A stretch of DNA of 64,000 bases from Hevea brasiliensis (lineage: Eukaryota > Streptophyta > Magnoliopsida > Malpighiales > Euphorbiaceae), in contig NC_079510.1 of the NCBI RefSeq assembly GCF_030052815.1, positions 49,380,725-49,444,724 on the forward strand, in the 5' to 3' direction. Position numbers and translations under genes: made by a program. The notes beneath the pieces are model-generated. The model saw nothing but the letters and a program-made list of their open reading frames with translations, was not told the origin of the DNA and ran no database searches. Of the stretch, positions 1 to 11,120 are shown in pieces; the first letter of the stretch is position 1; each line of letters opens with the position of its first letter.

Positions 1-170
1 GCATATTTGCGAAGAAAAGATACTTCCACCGCACTGGATCCTACAAATCTATTAATTCACTCTCACATGAATGTGACATGGAAGAGGAGTACAAATAAAG
101 AGGCTCGGAAAACAAACCTTTTTAATTACAAGTGACCCAGTGCACTAAAAAGCTGGGTCATAAAAGAGAT

Positions 171-3100
171 TCATGTGAATTTGGGTTTAGGTATGGGGGA
201 ACTACTAGGATGAACGGGACCAAGCTTTTGAATCCAATGAAGAAGACCTTTCTTATGATCTTGACAAGTTGGGTTTTGTACCAAATTCAGGGTCCCATCA
301 CAGGCAAGTGAAGACTCAAATTGCTCTAATACTTTCACAATTTGCCAAAACTCGGGCCTTTTCTCAGGATGCAAACACCAGCACTGCTCGATTAAAGCTC
401 GCATGGCAGGAGGGCAGTCCCGAGGAATAACAGGTCTCAAATTCTGCAAAGAGAGAACAAATTTTCTAGTGTTAGAACTAAGTTTTTTTATTGAACAATG
501 CGCAAGAAATAGAAATAGTAGTACATGACAAAAAAAAATGTTAATAATGATCATCTTATACTCCATTACTGGTCCCATTCAAACTATCCCCAAAATTACT
601 TTTCCAGCAAGAAATTAGGATTTGCTACTCAATACAATACCATGCACTTATTATATGCAAAAAACAATCACTCTCATTTAGACCAATAATGACATAAACA
701 AATGATCATTTCTTGCCTTTGGAACCTTTGCATAACCGATCTCGTCAAAACAATTTTTGCAACTATTACTGCAATAAAAAACGGATGGTTTTCATCAAAT
801 TAGATTTCACTAACTATACTTCACTCCCAAAGAAGGAGAAGATCCTTGTCTTGATAAAGTCTATTTCAATACACAATTAAAGGTGTACTTTTATAGCAGT
901 AACTTCATATGTGTTCTTTTATCTCACATCAAAAGAATTGAGTTAACTCTTATGGAATTCAAGTATCCCAATAGCCCTTATACCTTGTCAATGTTGATTG
1001 ATGACAGCATTTCATAAAAGAAGTATATTTTCACCAAGAACATAGTTCTAAAATTCAACATCATGCAAATTCTTTGTTAGAAAAGCTCAAAGAGGCAGCA
1101 AGCTATGATTAGTGAGTCCATTCGCATAATCAACTCAACAAAGCCTTAATTCAATCTAGTTGGGATACTGCACCAATAGCTCTAGACCATCAATCACTTA
1201 TGGACAAGAAAACAAAGTCAAAAGATGGGATGAAATGTGCCTAACTACAATCATAAAATCCACAAAAAAAAAAACATCGACTGTAGGAAAAAAATACCTT
1301 ATTCACTACTGCAAAAGCAGCTTGTATGGGATTCATATCCTCATAGGGAATTGTTCCAGCCACCATTTCCCATAAAATGAGCCCAAAACTATACACATCA
1401 ACCCTTCTGCCATAGGATTTCTTTTTTATCATCTCAGGTGCCATCCATCTGTAAGTTCCTGGGTCGTCAGCCAATGAATCACAATATGCTTCCTCACAAG
1501 CTATGCCAAAATCGGCTATCTTTAGATGAAACTCTTGATCAATAAGAACATTCTCAGGTTTAAGATCTCGATGAATGACACCTTGAGAGTGGATATATTC
1601 CATTCCACGAGCAATATCCAGAGCAACTGCAATTAGCCTCTGTAAGGTGAGAGACTTATGCTCAAGCTTGTGCAGGTATGCCCTCAAGGAACCTTCAGAT
1701 AAATATTCTGTTATAACACAATAAACTGGTGGCTTTTTGCATGCTGCTACAAACTGCATCAGCAGATCACAGAATGTAAAAAAGAGGATTCATGAAGCAG
1801 CCACAAACTTACTCCACTAGTTTCAGTGATAATTAAAATTCCACGTCAACTGTAAGCCAGTTAGGTAATCCAATCATCAACTTGCACAACTCAACTCAAC
1901 TCAATTTTTATCCCAAAAATTTATTAGAGTCGGCTATATGTATTCTCTTTTCCACTCTAAACGATTTTGGGTTAAATCCTCGAAAATGTGAAATGCTTCT
2001 AGGTCACGTTGTACTACTCTCCTTAAAGTTTATGTATACCCATTCTTTTCTTTCTATCACCCAGTGTACTCTAATTGTCTAACTGAAGCCTCCGTATGTC
2101 TACGCTTCACGTGATCAAACCACCTCAATCTCACTTCTCTAATACTCTCATTATTACTTATTACGGACTTTATCTACTATAGTATGGCCACTCATCCACC
2201 TTAACATTCTTCTCTCCGCAAGAATCATCTTAGACACTTAGGGCTCCTTTATTGCCCAACACTCACTAACATATGCCATCTCAATCATCAACTTGTAACA
2301 AAAAAAAAAAAAAAAAAAAAAAAAATCCAAATAACAAGATTTCTCTAAGCAGCAAAAGAAAAGAGAAGCAAGAGCGGACTTCTCTGTTAAATTTTATGAA
2401 CAGATAACATAGGCAATAGAACAGTAAAAAAGAATGAGCTTGATCACCTTTATAACATTCCGATGGTGAAGCCGAGATAAAAGGGTGACTTCTCTGCTAT
2501 ATTGATTCTTCAATCTAGCAGCTAAGGTCCCATTTTCGTCATCATCTGGTGCCCTGATAATTTTAACTGCAACAGGCTCATCTTTGTATACACCATGGTA
2601 AAGCTTGCTATGTGCCCCATGAGCAAATCTAAGCCCGAGAAAAAGTTTAGACATATCCACACTAAATTCATCAGCAGGTTCCACAGCATTAACCCTTCCT
2701 CCACCATGGTCAAAATACTTTGTCCAACCAGAGTCCTTCTTGACCTTTGATTTTTCATGGCCCTCCATTGAAGCCAAGTGCTGGAGTGGGCCTGTATTTG
2801 ATCTAGGACTGGATGGCTCGGTTTCTGGAAATTCCTTGTGAAGAAACTTTCCCATGATTTTCTTCTCCTGATCTTTCCAGCGAGGATGTGGAGTTGAGAA
2901 TCTCTTCCTATCAGACCTTGCTTCCTTAAAAGTATCAGAAAGGACTGTTTCAGGGAGAGGAGATAAAGACCTCTGCTTGTTGGTGAGGGGATTTCTCTCA
3001 ATCTGATTCTGAAAATTATTAGTAAGTGATGAATTCTGATTGGAGAAGGAAACAGACTTCTGATAAGAAGATGGCATTCCAGGCCTTGATTTCAAGCCGG

Positions 3101-3221
3101 AATTTCTCTCCGGCTGAATGGCTAGAGGAAAAGAGGCCATTCTTCTTGAAGAATCTAAACGAAGACAAACTCTATGTGAAAAATTTGTCCTCCTTATCCA
3201 GGAACTACTTTCTTCTTCCAT
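171..3221 (-). CDS. Raf-like (group C, HT1/RAF43-type) Ser/Thr/Tyr protein kinase, 500 aa, 3 coding exons
   Basis: Coding exons are complement(171..443, 1298..1753, 2448..3221). All junctions are GT-AG and phase 0, and together they give 501 codons including the stop. Residues 1-190 are a low-complexity, Ser/Pro-rich regulatory region beginning MEEESSSWIRRTNFSH, the N-terminus typical of the RAF43/At5g58950-like plant kinases. The kinase domain covers about 193-455. It has ATP-binding Lys220 (VAVKII), helix-C Glu244, HRDLKPEN with Asp321, DFG at 339-341, and GTYRWMAPE ending at 365. The glycine loop is atypical (FAHGAHSKLYHG), as is usual in this subgroup. Every catalytic residue is present, so the kinase should be active. 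Family knowledge: plant Raf-like MAPKKK-type soluble kinases act in stress and growth signalling. The substrate cannot be told from sequence. The start is the first ATG after an acceptor-like site at 3262 and fits the conserved family N-terminus. Confidence 0.93.
1930..2285 (-). mobile_element. RTE-type LINE fragment (end of reverse transcriptase ORF) in the kinase intron
   Basis: The minus strand, read across several frames, recalls the C-terminal end of plant RTE-clade non-LTR retrotransposons. I see pieces such as SECWAIK, MILAERRMLRWMSGHT, DKVRNK and LRWFDHVKRRHTEASVR, broken by stops and frameshifts. It lies wholly inside the intron between coding exons 1 and 2 (1754-2447). It is degenerate and 5'-truncated, so it is inactive. 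Confidence 0.7.
2297..2325 (+). repeat. Poly(A) tract in kinase intron
   Basis: A run of about 29 adenines sits directly beside the LINE fragment. It is on the opposite strand to the sense of the RT remnant, so it is not that element's tail. It may be a separate retroposon scar or simple slippage. Confidence 0.8.
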
Positions 3222-4025
3222 TTATTTCACCTTGTCGCTTCTTTATCCCAGTAATGAAACCCTAGAACAAATTGCTATAAGCAAAAATACTCCTCAGCCA
3301 ACCTTTGTCTCCTCAGATGAATAGAAGAAGAAGCCTCAAATTCAAGAAAGGACCTTCCAAAACTCAAGGAAGTAAATATCTCCCATCGCATTAACAAATT
3401 AGCACCAAAGATTCGAACTTTGAGTCCATCAGAATGACTAAATCATTCAAACCCAATGAAAGGAAACCATAACAGACTCCAATCTTGTTTCCATTAGAAC
3501 CAAAATCCCATGAATCCTACCATAGCCCATCAACAAAAAAAATCCTCTGAAAGTATCAAAACAATGATCATCACCACCACTACCACCGAAAACCCCTGGT
3601 CTGATGAACAGACCCTCTTTTATTGATTTCAAAGTCAAATGGCACCTTCCGTAGAAGCCTTGAAAATCCCACACAGGTACCCACCAGCCCCAGTGGCCAA
3701 TAAACAAATATGATTAAAAAATTATTTCAAAAAAAAAAAAGCAGATATACTCGATCATTCAGGGAAATAAAGAAACAGCCATGCCTACATCCCATTAAAA
3801 CCCTTGAAAGAAAACCAATCATTGTATCAAAACAATCATTCACCGAATATAAAAATTACGAAATAAAATCAGAATACATAAACAATTACACAAACCTGAA
3901 GAAAAGAAAGAATTAGGAACGAAAATAAATAAATAAAAAGAGAGGTGAGTGCTTACCATTAGGAGGGCACATAGCTATCAGGTGGTAGTGACGTTATTCT
4001 CCCTGAAAAATCCATGCTTTATAAA
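3222..4025 (-). promoter_or_regulatory. 5' UTR with probable leader intron, and TATA box of the kinase gene
   Basis: Upstream of the kinase ATG on the minus strand is an acceptor-like site at 3262-3263 (TTCTAG), followed by a short leader. About 690 bp further up is a good donor (AATG|GTAAGC, GT at 3956-3955). A TATAAA motif lies at about 4018-4024, some 60 bp above that donor. The simplest reading is a short noncoding exon near 3957-3990, a leader intron of ~695 bp, and the rest of the leader fused to coding exon 1. This is inferred from splice motifs only. Minus-strand open frames inside the leader intron resemble no known protein. Confidence 0.5.
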
Positions 4026-4486
4026 GGGTTTCCTTTCTTTTTTGTGGAGATAGAAAATTCTTGCAAAATGGAATATCGATATGCTAAATCAGAGAGCATA
4101 GCATACAATATACGTACCGTATACGGAGACGAGACACCGTAGATTCCCGTGGACCCGATTGTTTTGGCGTGGGGTCCACCAAGGAAAAAGTCAAGGAAAG
4201 CTTTTGTTTCTTTTAATAATAAAATTAATAATTTTTTGCCCTAAATTTTGTTCCCTTTAAAATTTAAAATTAAAAATAATATAATAAAGAAGGAACCAAA
4301 TCCAACCATCCAAGTTCCAAGTGTCGCTATTGGACAGAATAAAATTAAATTAAATTGTACGGTTCGCACGGATACGTTTTTATGCTGTCTGGTTCGTGCC
4401 GGAGCGGAGCTGGCGGTGGTCGTTGCGGTGGTGGGGTTCTTCTTTATGGAACGCCGTTCCGGCGACCCGAGGTGGGATTTGGAGAG

Positions 4487-4487
<1 letters not shown>

Positions 4488-4526
<39 letters not shown>

Positions 4527-4535
4527 TTTAGGAAA

Positions 4536-4569
<34 letters not shown>
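4488..4569. repeat. Compound microsatellite (TA)n then (TTA)n
   Basis: (TA)n at about 4488-4521 is followed, after a short spacer, by (TTA)n at about 4538-4569. It lies about 460 bp upstream of the kinase TATA box. Open frames read through it give only runs of Tyr/Ile and are artefacts. Confidence 0.95.
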
Positions 4570-5474
4570 TTCCAGTCCTTTCGTTCGAGGTCTTAGATAA
4601 AGGTTGCCTGTCAGGTATGGAATCAAAAATTGCAAAGAAGGTAGGCTGAATTTATAAAATATCTCATTTTTTAAATATATTTTTTTCTCAATACATAAAA
4701 CTTATATTCTATGGTTTCGATATGGTTTATGACTAGAATGTGAAAACGTTGATTTGAATTTTTTTTTAAATAAACATTTTTTAATGTTATAAAAAATAAT
4801 TTAAAATTTTGTTTCATTGTTTAAATAATTAAAATATGTTAAATTTAAATTTCTAATAAAAATTTAAAGTTTCTTAATAAATATTTTTTAGTAGTCAAAT
4901 ATTAACACGGATAATTAATAATTAAAAATAGTGACAAAACAAAGATTTTTCAATTAGGGTGTAAAAATAATATTATGTATATATAAAAATTTTTTAAATA
5001 TTGTTTATTTTAATTTATAAACTGATTAAATTAATTTATGTACTCTAAAAATATTTTGACTTATTTATTTATAATGATTTTTTAATTTATAAGTTGAGCT
5101 TAAAATTAAAAAAAAATTAAAGACCTAACTTTTCACTTTAGTACTTATAAGTCATGTACTTATAAATTATTTTGACTAATTATTTTACTATATTATCATT
5201 ATTTTATTTTTAAAATTTCATTATAAATCTTATTTAATATATTTTTTATTCATTTTAATAATAGATATGTTTATAAATTATTTTTTATTAAACACATTAA
5301 CTTTTTATCAGTCATTTATAAGCACTTTAATTAAATATATAACTGCTTAAAATTTTAAATTCTCATAAATTTAAACAAGTGCTTATAAATTAATTTTTAA
5401 CAGTTAAGCTAAACATCCTCTTATTTATATCAAAATTTATGATTATACTTAAACACTCAACTGAGATATATATA

Positions 5475-6893
5475 TTAAATATAATATTGAAAAACTAAAA
5501 TTGCAAATTGATTAATAATAAAACCATAATGGTTTTATTTAAATAAATTTATGAGAAAATATCCATTAGGAGAGTAAAATACTCCAAACAAGAATTTTCT
5601 TTATTTACAACAATTGAACACAAAATTTTGTTTAAGAAATAGATAATCATTTACTACTCACATTAACCCCATTTGTTTGAATATTTTGATTCTTAAAAGT
5701 GATACTATTTAATTAATTTCCATTTTTTTTAAATATTATCTTTCTCAACCTTCAAATAAAATAAAATTAAAGAGCCAAGTATTCTTTAAAACATAATTAA
5801 AAAAAAATTAAAGAATGCTAATTTTGTTATTTAGTAAAAATTAATTATGGGGCAATCTCTTCCCTTAAATTTAAAGTTGATTTTACTATTCATTGAAATC
5901 TTAAAAACTAAGAAATAAAAATCTCAACTTGAAGACATACAACTATAATAATTTAAAATTATTGATGATCAATTTCTTAATGGCTGATCTAAAACCATGT
6001 TTATTAAACAAATAAGCAATTAAAAGCTTTAAAAGGTGCAAATTGACTTTCAGCTATTCAATCAAGCAAACATTTAACATGGTAGCTATTTTATTAATTT
6101 TATTTTTAGGAAAAAAATTTTATGTAATAATAGAATATTTTATAAAAGCTATGTTTTTTTTTTCTTTGGAGCAATATGTTTGTTAAATTCAAATTTATTT
6201 TACATAGGTAATCAAAACTCTAGCATAATTTAGAAAAATAGAGAAATTATAATAATAATAAAATTATGTTAATGTTAATTAAATTATTAATTTTGGATAT
6301 AATAATTTTAGATAACAGGGTTTAAATGATTATGAATTCATATAACATGGAATCTTTTATATGTAATTAATTCTATAATAATTTTATAAAAAAAATTGAA
6401 TATAATATTAAAAAAACTAAAATTGTAAATGTTATTAGAAGTAAACTGGTTCATAATAAAACCAAAGTAATTAATAGTTTTATTTAAACAATTTTATTAT
6501 TGGCATAAAAATAGTTAAATTATAAATAAATATATAACAAAAAAAGGAAAAATAAAATAATTAAATTAGTGATATAAATCGCACAATAATATAGAATTAA
6601 CAAATATATATATATATATATATATATTATTTTTTCTATTTTAAAATTTTGATTTTTAAGTGAGTGCTATCACTAAAAAAATTTAAACTTGATTTTACTA
6701 TTCTTTGAAATCTTAAAAACTAAGAATTAAAAATCTCAACTTGAAGACATACAATTACAATAATTTAAAATTATTGATGATCAATTTCTGAATAGCTGAT
6801 CTAAAACCATCTTCATTAAACAAAAAAGCATTTAAAATATTTAAAAGGTCAAAATTGACATGCAGCTATTCAACCAAACAATCATTTAACATA
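5475..6893. repeat. Diverged direct duplication, copies ~5475-6080 and ~6395-6893
   Basis: The two copies share long matching stretches in the same order: CTCAACTTGAAGACATACAA, AATTTAAAATTATTGATGAT, GCTGATCTAAAACCAT and CAGCTATTCAA. Their beginnings share GAATATAATATT-like and AATAAAACCA blocks. Copy 2 starts roughly 0.8-0.9 kb after copy 1. Neither copy codes for anything visible. They could be two insertions of one unknown non-autonomous element or a local tandem duplication. Confidence 0.8.
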
Positions 6894-7792
6894 TAGGAGT
6901 TATTTTATTAAGTTAAATTACAATATTTTAATAAAACTAATAATGCATGATATTTTTTTATATAAATAAATATATGGTGGTTTAGTGTATTCATAAACAG
7001 AGATCATATTCATAGTTTTAGATGAAAATTTAAGTGGAGAATAAATTTGAAATAATTATTAAAATAGTGAAATTTCAATGACTAAAATTGGGTTGAAAGT
7101 CTGTTTATAGGGTTGGGTTAGTGGATTTGTAGATCCACTAAGGCATCCATAATAAGGGTCTGGCCCTCTAGCCCATGAACCCATTAAGCTATTAGGTTGA
7201 CAGAGTATTTGGGCATAAAGGGCCCATTCGTTTAATTAAAAAATTGACCGTTTGAGCCCAATAAACAGTAAGAAGATAGGAGCTCCTTCCTTGTTGATCA
7301 AAGTTCAACTACCCCAAGAAGTAATTTAAAATTATTTAAAAATCTCAAATACATTAAATTAATGTGAACAGTTCTCTATTAAAATGAAAATTCAGTATTA
7401 ATGTGTATAAATTAACTCAAGGATATACTAAATTATAAATACTAAAAAAATTACTGTATTATTTATTCTTTTAAATATTGTGAGAAGGAATTATAATTGA
7501 TGAAATTTTAAAATTTTATAGTAAATTACATATTAAATATATTTTAGATTTAATTGATAAAAATTTGGAATTTAAAGAAAATTATAAATAATTAATAAGT
7601 TTATCTACCATTATTTTAATATGTCACAATATTATTGATGCAATTTATGAATAAATTGATAAACTTAGTCTACTTAAAAATTGCTCGTTATTATTTAATT
7701 GAATAAAGAGAAAATTTGATGAATTAAAAAAAAGTTTCATTATTCATATAGATTATCTTAATTTTTTTATATTATTTAATTATTTTCCCTAA

Positions 7793-9054
7793 TACTACGA
7801 GAAAAACGCGGATTAGTAGTGAAAATATTAAAATTTAAAATGAAAAGTTAAAATTTTAATATGATAATTGATTTATAAATTTTAATTGATATATAAATTG
7901 TCATTAATAATTTTATAGATAAATTATAATGAGAGTAAAAAGTATTATTTTTAAAAAGAATATGGTGAAAAAATGAATTGAGGAAAAATTATATTAATAA
8001 AAATATAAAATAAAAGGTAAATAATAAAGGTGGAAAAGATGATAGGAAAAGTGAGAAAATAACGAGAGAATTAACAACAAATGGGAAGAAAATGAAAGAA
8101 AAATGAAGAAAATAATGATATAAAATGAAATAAAAATGAAGAAAATGAAAAAAAAAGTAAGAAAAATAATTAGAGATTTGGGAAGAAAATGAAGGAAGAT
8201 GAGAAAAGTTAGAGATTTGAGAAGAAATTGATGATAGAAACTAAATATAAAGTAAAGAAAATGAAAGAAAAGTAAGAAAAAAAATTATAAAATTGAAAAG
8301 AAAATGAAAAAAGAAGTAAGAAAAATTGTAACGAATAGAAGAAAAAAAAAAGTGAATTGATGAAATGAAAGAAAGGAAATAAAATGTATAAAGAAATATA
8401 TATCCGAATTAGCAATGAATTTTAAATTTAAATACTATAATTTATTTTTCCTAAAAAAATAGTAATAAATTCTAAAATTTGTTGCTAAGTATAATTATAC
8501 ATACTTTTAAAATTTTAATAGTGAGATTTTTCTCTAAAAAAATTAGCTATGGATTTTAAAATTTATTACTAATTATAATTATATACACTTTCAAAATTTT
8601 AATGATGAAGCTTTTTTTTCATTAAATTAGCAATGAATTTTAAAATTCGTTAACAACGAATATTATAAACTATTGCTAATTTAACAAAAAAAATTTAATA
8701 ATTACTGAAAAAATTTATATAATTATTTTTTTTTAATTTCATAAAAATCAAAAAATTTTAATAATTATTGACAAAATTTATATAATTATTGTTTTTTAAT
8801 TTTATGAAAATCCAATGGATTACAAACTCCATTATTACTTAAAATGAGTTTTACAAGATTTCAAATCCATGGCTAAATTTATACTCAAATATTTTTAAAA
8901 TATCAATTTACAATAAATTTTAGTAATGAAATTTCGTTTTTGTTACTAAAGTGTTACTCTATGTAATTTTATTCTAAAATTTTAAAGAAAAAAAAAATTC
9001 AGTTGCAAAATTTGCTGTAAAAATTCGTTGTTAATCCATATATTTTTTTTAATG
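7793..9054. mobile_element. Non-autonomous CACTA-like (En/Spm) DNA transposon, ~1.26 kb
   Basis: The left end reads TACTACGAGAAAAACGCGGA followed by TTAGTAGTG. The right end read inward (reverse complement) is CATTAAAAAAAAATATATGG followed by ATTAACAACG. The duplicate copy of this right end, ending at 9662, is better preserved and reads CACTAAAAAAAAGCGGATTA then GCAATG, so the shared terminal core is CACTA...GCGGATTAG. Internally there are many copies, in both orientations, of AATTAGCAATGAATTTTAAA-like subterminal repeats, as in plant CACTA elements. Flanking triplets are TAA on the left and TAT on the right, so a 3-bp target duplication is not exact. There is no transposase ORF. Confidence 0.6.
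7975..8385 (+). repeat. Strand-asymmetric purine-rich tract (GAAAATGAAGAAA-like units)
   Basis: Roughly 400 bp are almost purely A and G with scattered T on the plus strand. Variants of GAAAATGAAAGAAA and GAAGAAAATGA recur irregularly. It lies inside the CACTA-like element. The opposite strand gives a Phe/Leu/Ser/Tyr-rich open frame that is compositional only. Confidence 0.85.
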
Positions 9055-9893
9055 TATAATTTATACTCCTAACTCTATTAAAAATACAAATAAAATTCTC
9101 ATAAAAATGCAAATAAAATTTAATTATTAAAATTATATTCAATACTATAAGATTTTAAATATAAATTTTAATTAAAAAAAAAAAGAAAAAAGAACAAAAT
9201 CTTTTATTTTACAAGATCACAAAACCTCAACTGCTGTGCTGTACAATGCAAATTAGGGAACATCTCTAGCAAATCCACCATTAGCATCGATTTCTTCGTT
9301 AAATTAGTAACAGATTTTAAAATTCATTACTAATTAACAACGAATTTGAGAACCTATTGCTAATTTAACAAAATAATTTTAATAATTATTAATAAAATTT
9401 ATATAATTATATTTTTTAATTTTATGAAAATCGAATGGATTACAACTTTGTTACTACTTGAAATGAATTTTACAAGTCCATTACAAAATTAACAACGAAT
9501 TTCAAATCAATTACTAAATTTATACTCAAATATTTTTATAATGTCAATTTACTTGTTGTTAAAGTGTTACTCTATGTAATTTTATTTCAAAATTTCAATA
9601 AAAAAAAAATCGATTGCAAAATTCACTGTAAAAATTCATTGCTAATCCGCTTTTTTTTAGTGTATAATTTATAGTCCTAACTCTGTTAATAATATAAATA
9701 AAATTCTCATAAAAATGCAAATAAAATTTAATTATTAAAATTATATTCATTACTAGAAGATTTTAAATATAAATTTTAATTAAGAAAAAAAGAAAAAAAA
9801 AAACAAAATCGTTATTTTACAAGATCACACAACCTCAACTGCTGTACAATGCAAATTAGGGAACATCTCTAGCAAATCCACAGTTAGCATCGA
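8620..9893. repeat. Tandem duplication: transposon right end + spacer + 3' end of the DUF506 gene
   Basis: Copy 1 (~8620-9288) and copy 2 (~9289-9893) match in order. Both hold the right part of the CACTA-like element, the same ~150-bp flank (TATAATTTATA, then CTCATAAAAATGCAAATAAA), an A-rich stretch, and the sequence encoding the end of the DUF506 protein with its stop. Copy 1 is longer because of an internal ~60-bp repeat (near 8690-8800). The duplication must postdate the transposon insertion, because it carries the transposon terminus. Confidence 0.85.
9211..9288 (-). pseudogene. Duplicated 3' tail fragment of the DUF506 gene
   Basis: The sequence from ACAAGATCAC to AGCATCGATTT repeats the last ~27 codons and stop of the DUF506 gene 605 bp further right. 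A 5-bp insertion (CTGCTGTGCTG against CTGCTG) breaks the frame. No upstream exon accompanies it, so it is a dead fragment. Confidence 0.85.
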
Positions 9894-10953
9894 TGTCTTA
9901 GGCTTCGGCAACCGGCCGGAACGTCCCATTGAGAAGGCAGGCATCATTGTTGTCCTTTCACATGTGCCCAGCCATTTTGCTTGCATGTATCTTTGTTTTC
10001 TCCATGGCCCTAAGTGCATTTTCTTTTCTTTCATGCACTTCTTAGCTGCCGAGCATAAGATCTTTATTACTGTGTTTAATCTTTCACTTTTTCCCACGAA
10101 TACCTCCGGTAATCGTCCGACTAACCGATTGTATTCTTCGCTTGCTTTCGCCATCTCGAACTCGGCTACGAAATTTAATTCAATTAAAACCCTCACTTCT
10201 CCTTTTTTGGTGTTTGAATTGTCTATTACATCCAAAAACTTGTGTTCTCCTGCAATGTATAAAAACTGATCAATCAATATCACGTTGGAATCCTTCACAG
10301 AATTGTGAAATTTCGGGTTCAAATCTCATTCAGAGTAGTCTACTTAGGAATTAGATGATCTTTTTTTACCTGATGGAATATCAGGAGAACTTCTCCACTT
10401 AGACTTGCAAATGGCGCTATTAAAGCCGGCATTTTGGAGGCGGCCGGAGATTTCTGTCATTAAACAATTCCGGCAGCCACCTACCATAGGTCTCCCACAG
10501 CCACAGATTCTTCCTGCCATCTGAATTTCCTTCATGGCTTCTTTGGTAACATTTCTAATCCTTGATTCCAACGAGCTAGTCCTGCATAAGGTAGCCTGGA
10601 AAATAATAATAATAATAATAATAAGCCTATGCGCATGCATTAATTAACGCCATCAGAAAAATAATAACTAAAAGGATTCATGAGAATTAATTAATTACTT
10701 GTAGAAGCTGGTGTTGTTTCTCCCAGAAATTCTTTTCCTCTTCAACACTGCCATTCTCTGATCTCTCTTCATCTTCTTCATCTAATGCTTCATTTTCGCG
10801 ACACTCTTCGCTACTAGGACTTGCCTGCAATGGCTCTTCACTATCCTCAAGAAACCCAAAAACCATATCGGAGAAAGTCGCCTCCTGTTGCTCACGACCA
10901 TCGCCGACGAAATTTTGTGGAGAAATTGGGATTCTAATTCTTGCAGTAGGCAT
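9825..10953 (-). CDS. DUF506 family protein (PDDEXK-like nuclease fold), 301 aa, 3 exons
   Basis: Exons are complement(9825..10249, 10370..10595, 10699..10953), all GT-AG, totalling 302 codons. It starts MPTARIRIP, as many DUF506 proteins do. An acidic linker follows (about residues 55-75, Glu/Asp-rich). A Cys cluster comes next (ICGCGRPMVGGCRNC, near 112-127), then the conserved stretch GFNSAICKSKW, then GEHKFLDVID (161-170) and VRVLIELNF, which form the PD-(D/E)xK-like core. The C-terminal third holds the family motif LGPWRKQRYMQAKWLG. Family knowledge: plant-specific, often responsive to stress or phosphate starvation. One Arabidopsis member (RXR1) represses root-hair growth. No nuclease activity is established. 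The third exon ends in sequence also present as a duplicated fragment to its left. Confidence 0.92.
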
Positions 10954-11120
10954 GATTTGTTTTTGCTTTAATCAAGAAGCAGGATGGCGGAAGAAAACTT
11001 CTTTATATACCTAGATTTGGAACCAGCATTAGCCAACGTGGACCAACGGGTCGCCGCGCACATGTGGGGTTTTTTCTGTTGCTTACGTGGCTTTTTATAA
11101 TTGGGTGTTGTTAATCAGAC
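10954..11120 (-). promoter_or_regulatory. Core promoter of the DUF506 gene
   Basis: On the minus strand a TATATAAAG box lies at about 11001-11009, some 50 bp above the ATG. Further up are GC-containing patches with CACATGTGG (about 11060) and a TTACGTGG-type ACGT core (about 11083-11090). Such cores are bZIP/bHLH-type sites in plant promoters. Functional use is inferred. Confidence 0.5.

Larger units (their letters stand above)
4026..7792. other. AT-rich intergenic region, no gene seen
   Basis: Apart from the microsatellites and the duplicated segment listed separately, this stretch is AT-rich DNA dominated by A/T homopolymers, with no open frame of interest on either strand. A slightly less AT-rich patch at about 7080-7310 has no recognisable coding content. 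Confidence 0.7.

Noticed and set aside
3447..3707. 86-codon minus-strand frame with Trp/Gly-rich sequence
   Set aside because: It lies inside the inferred leader intron of the kinase gene and resembles nothing known.
4248..4649. Open frames with long Tyr-Ile runs across 4480-4570
   Set aside because: They are translations of (TA)n and (TTA)n microsatellites; similar frames at 31998-32291, 46251-46661 and 48876-49100 have the same cause.
8209..8415. Phe/Leu/Ser-rich minus-strand frame
   Set aside because: It is the complement of the purine-rich tract and reflects composition only.
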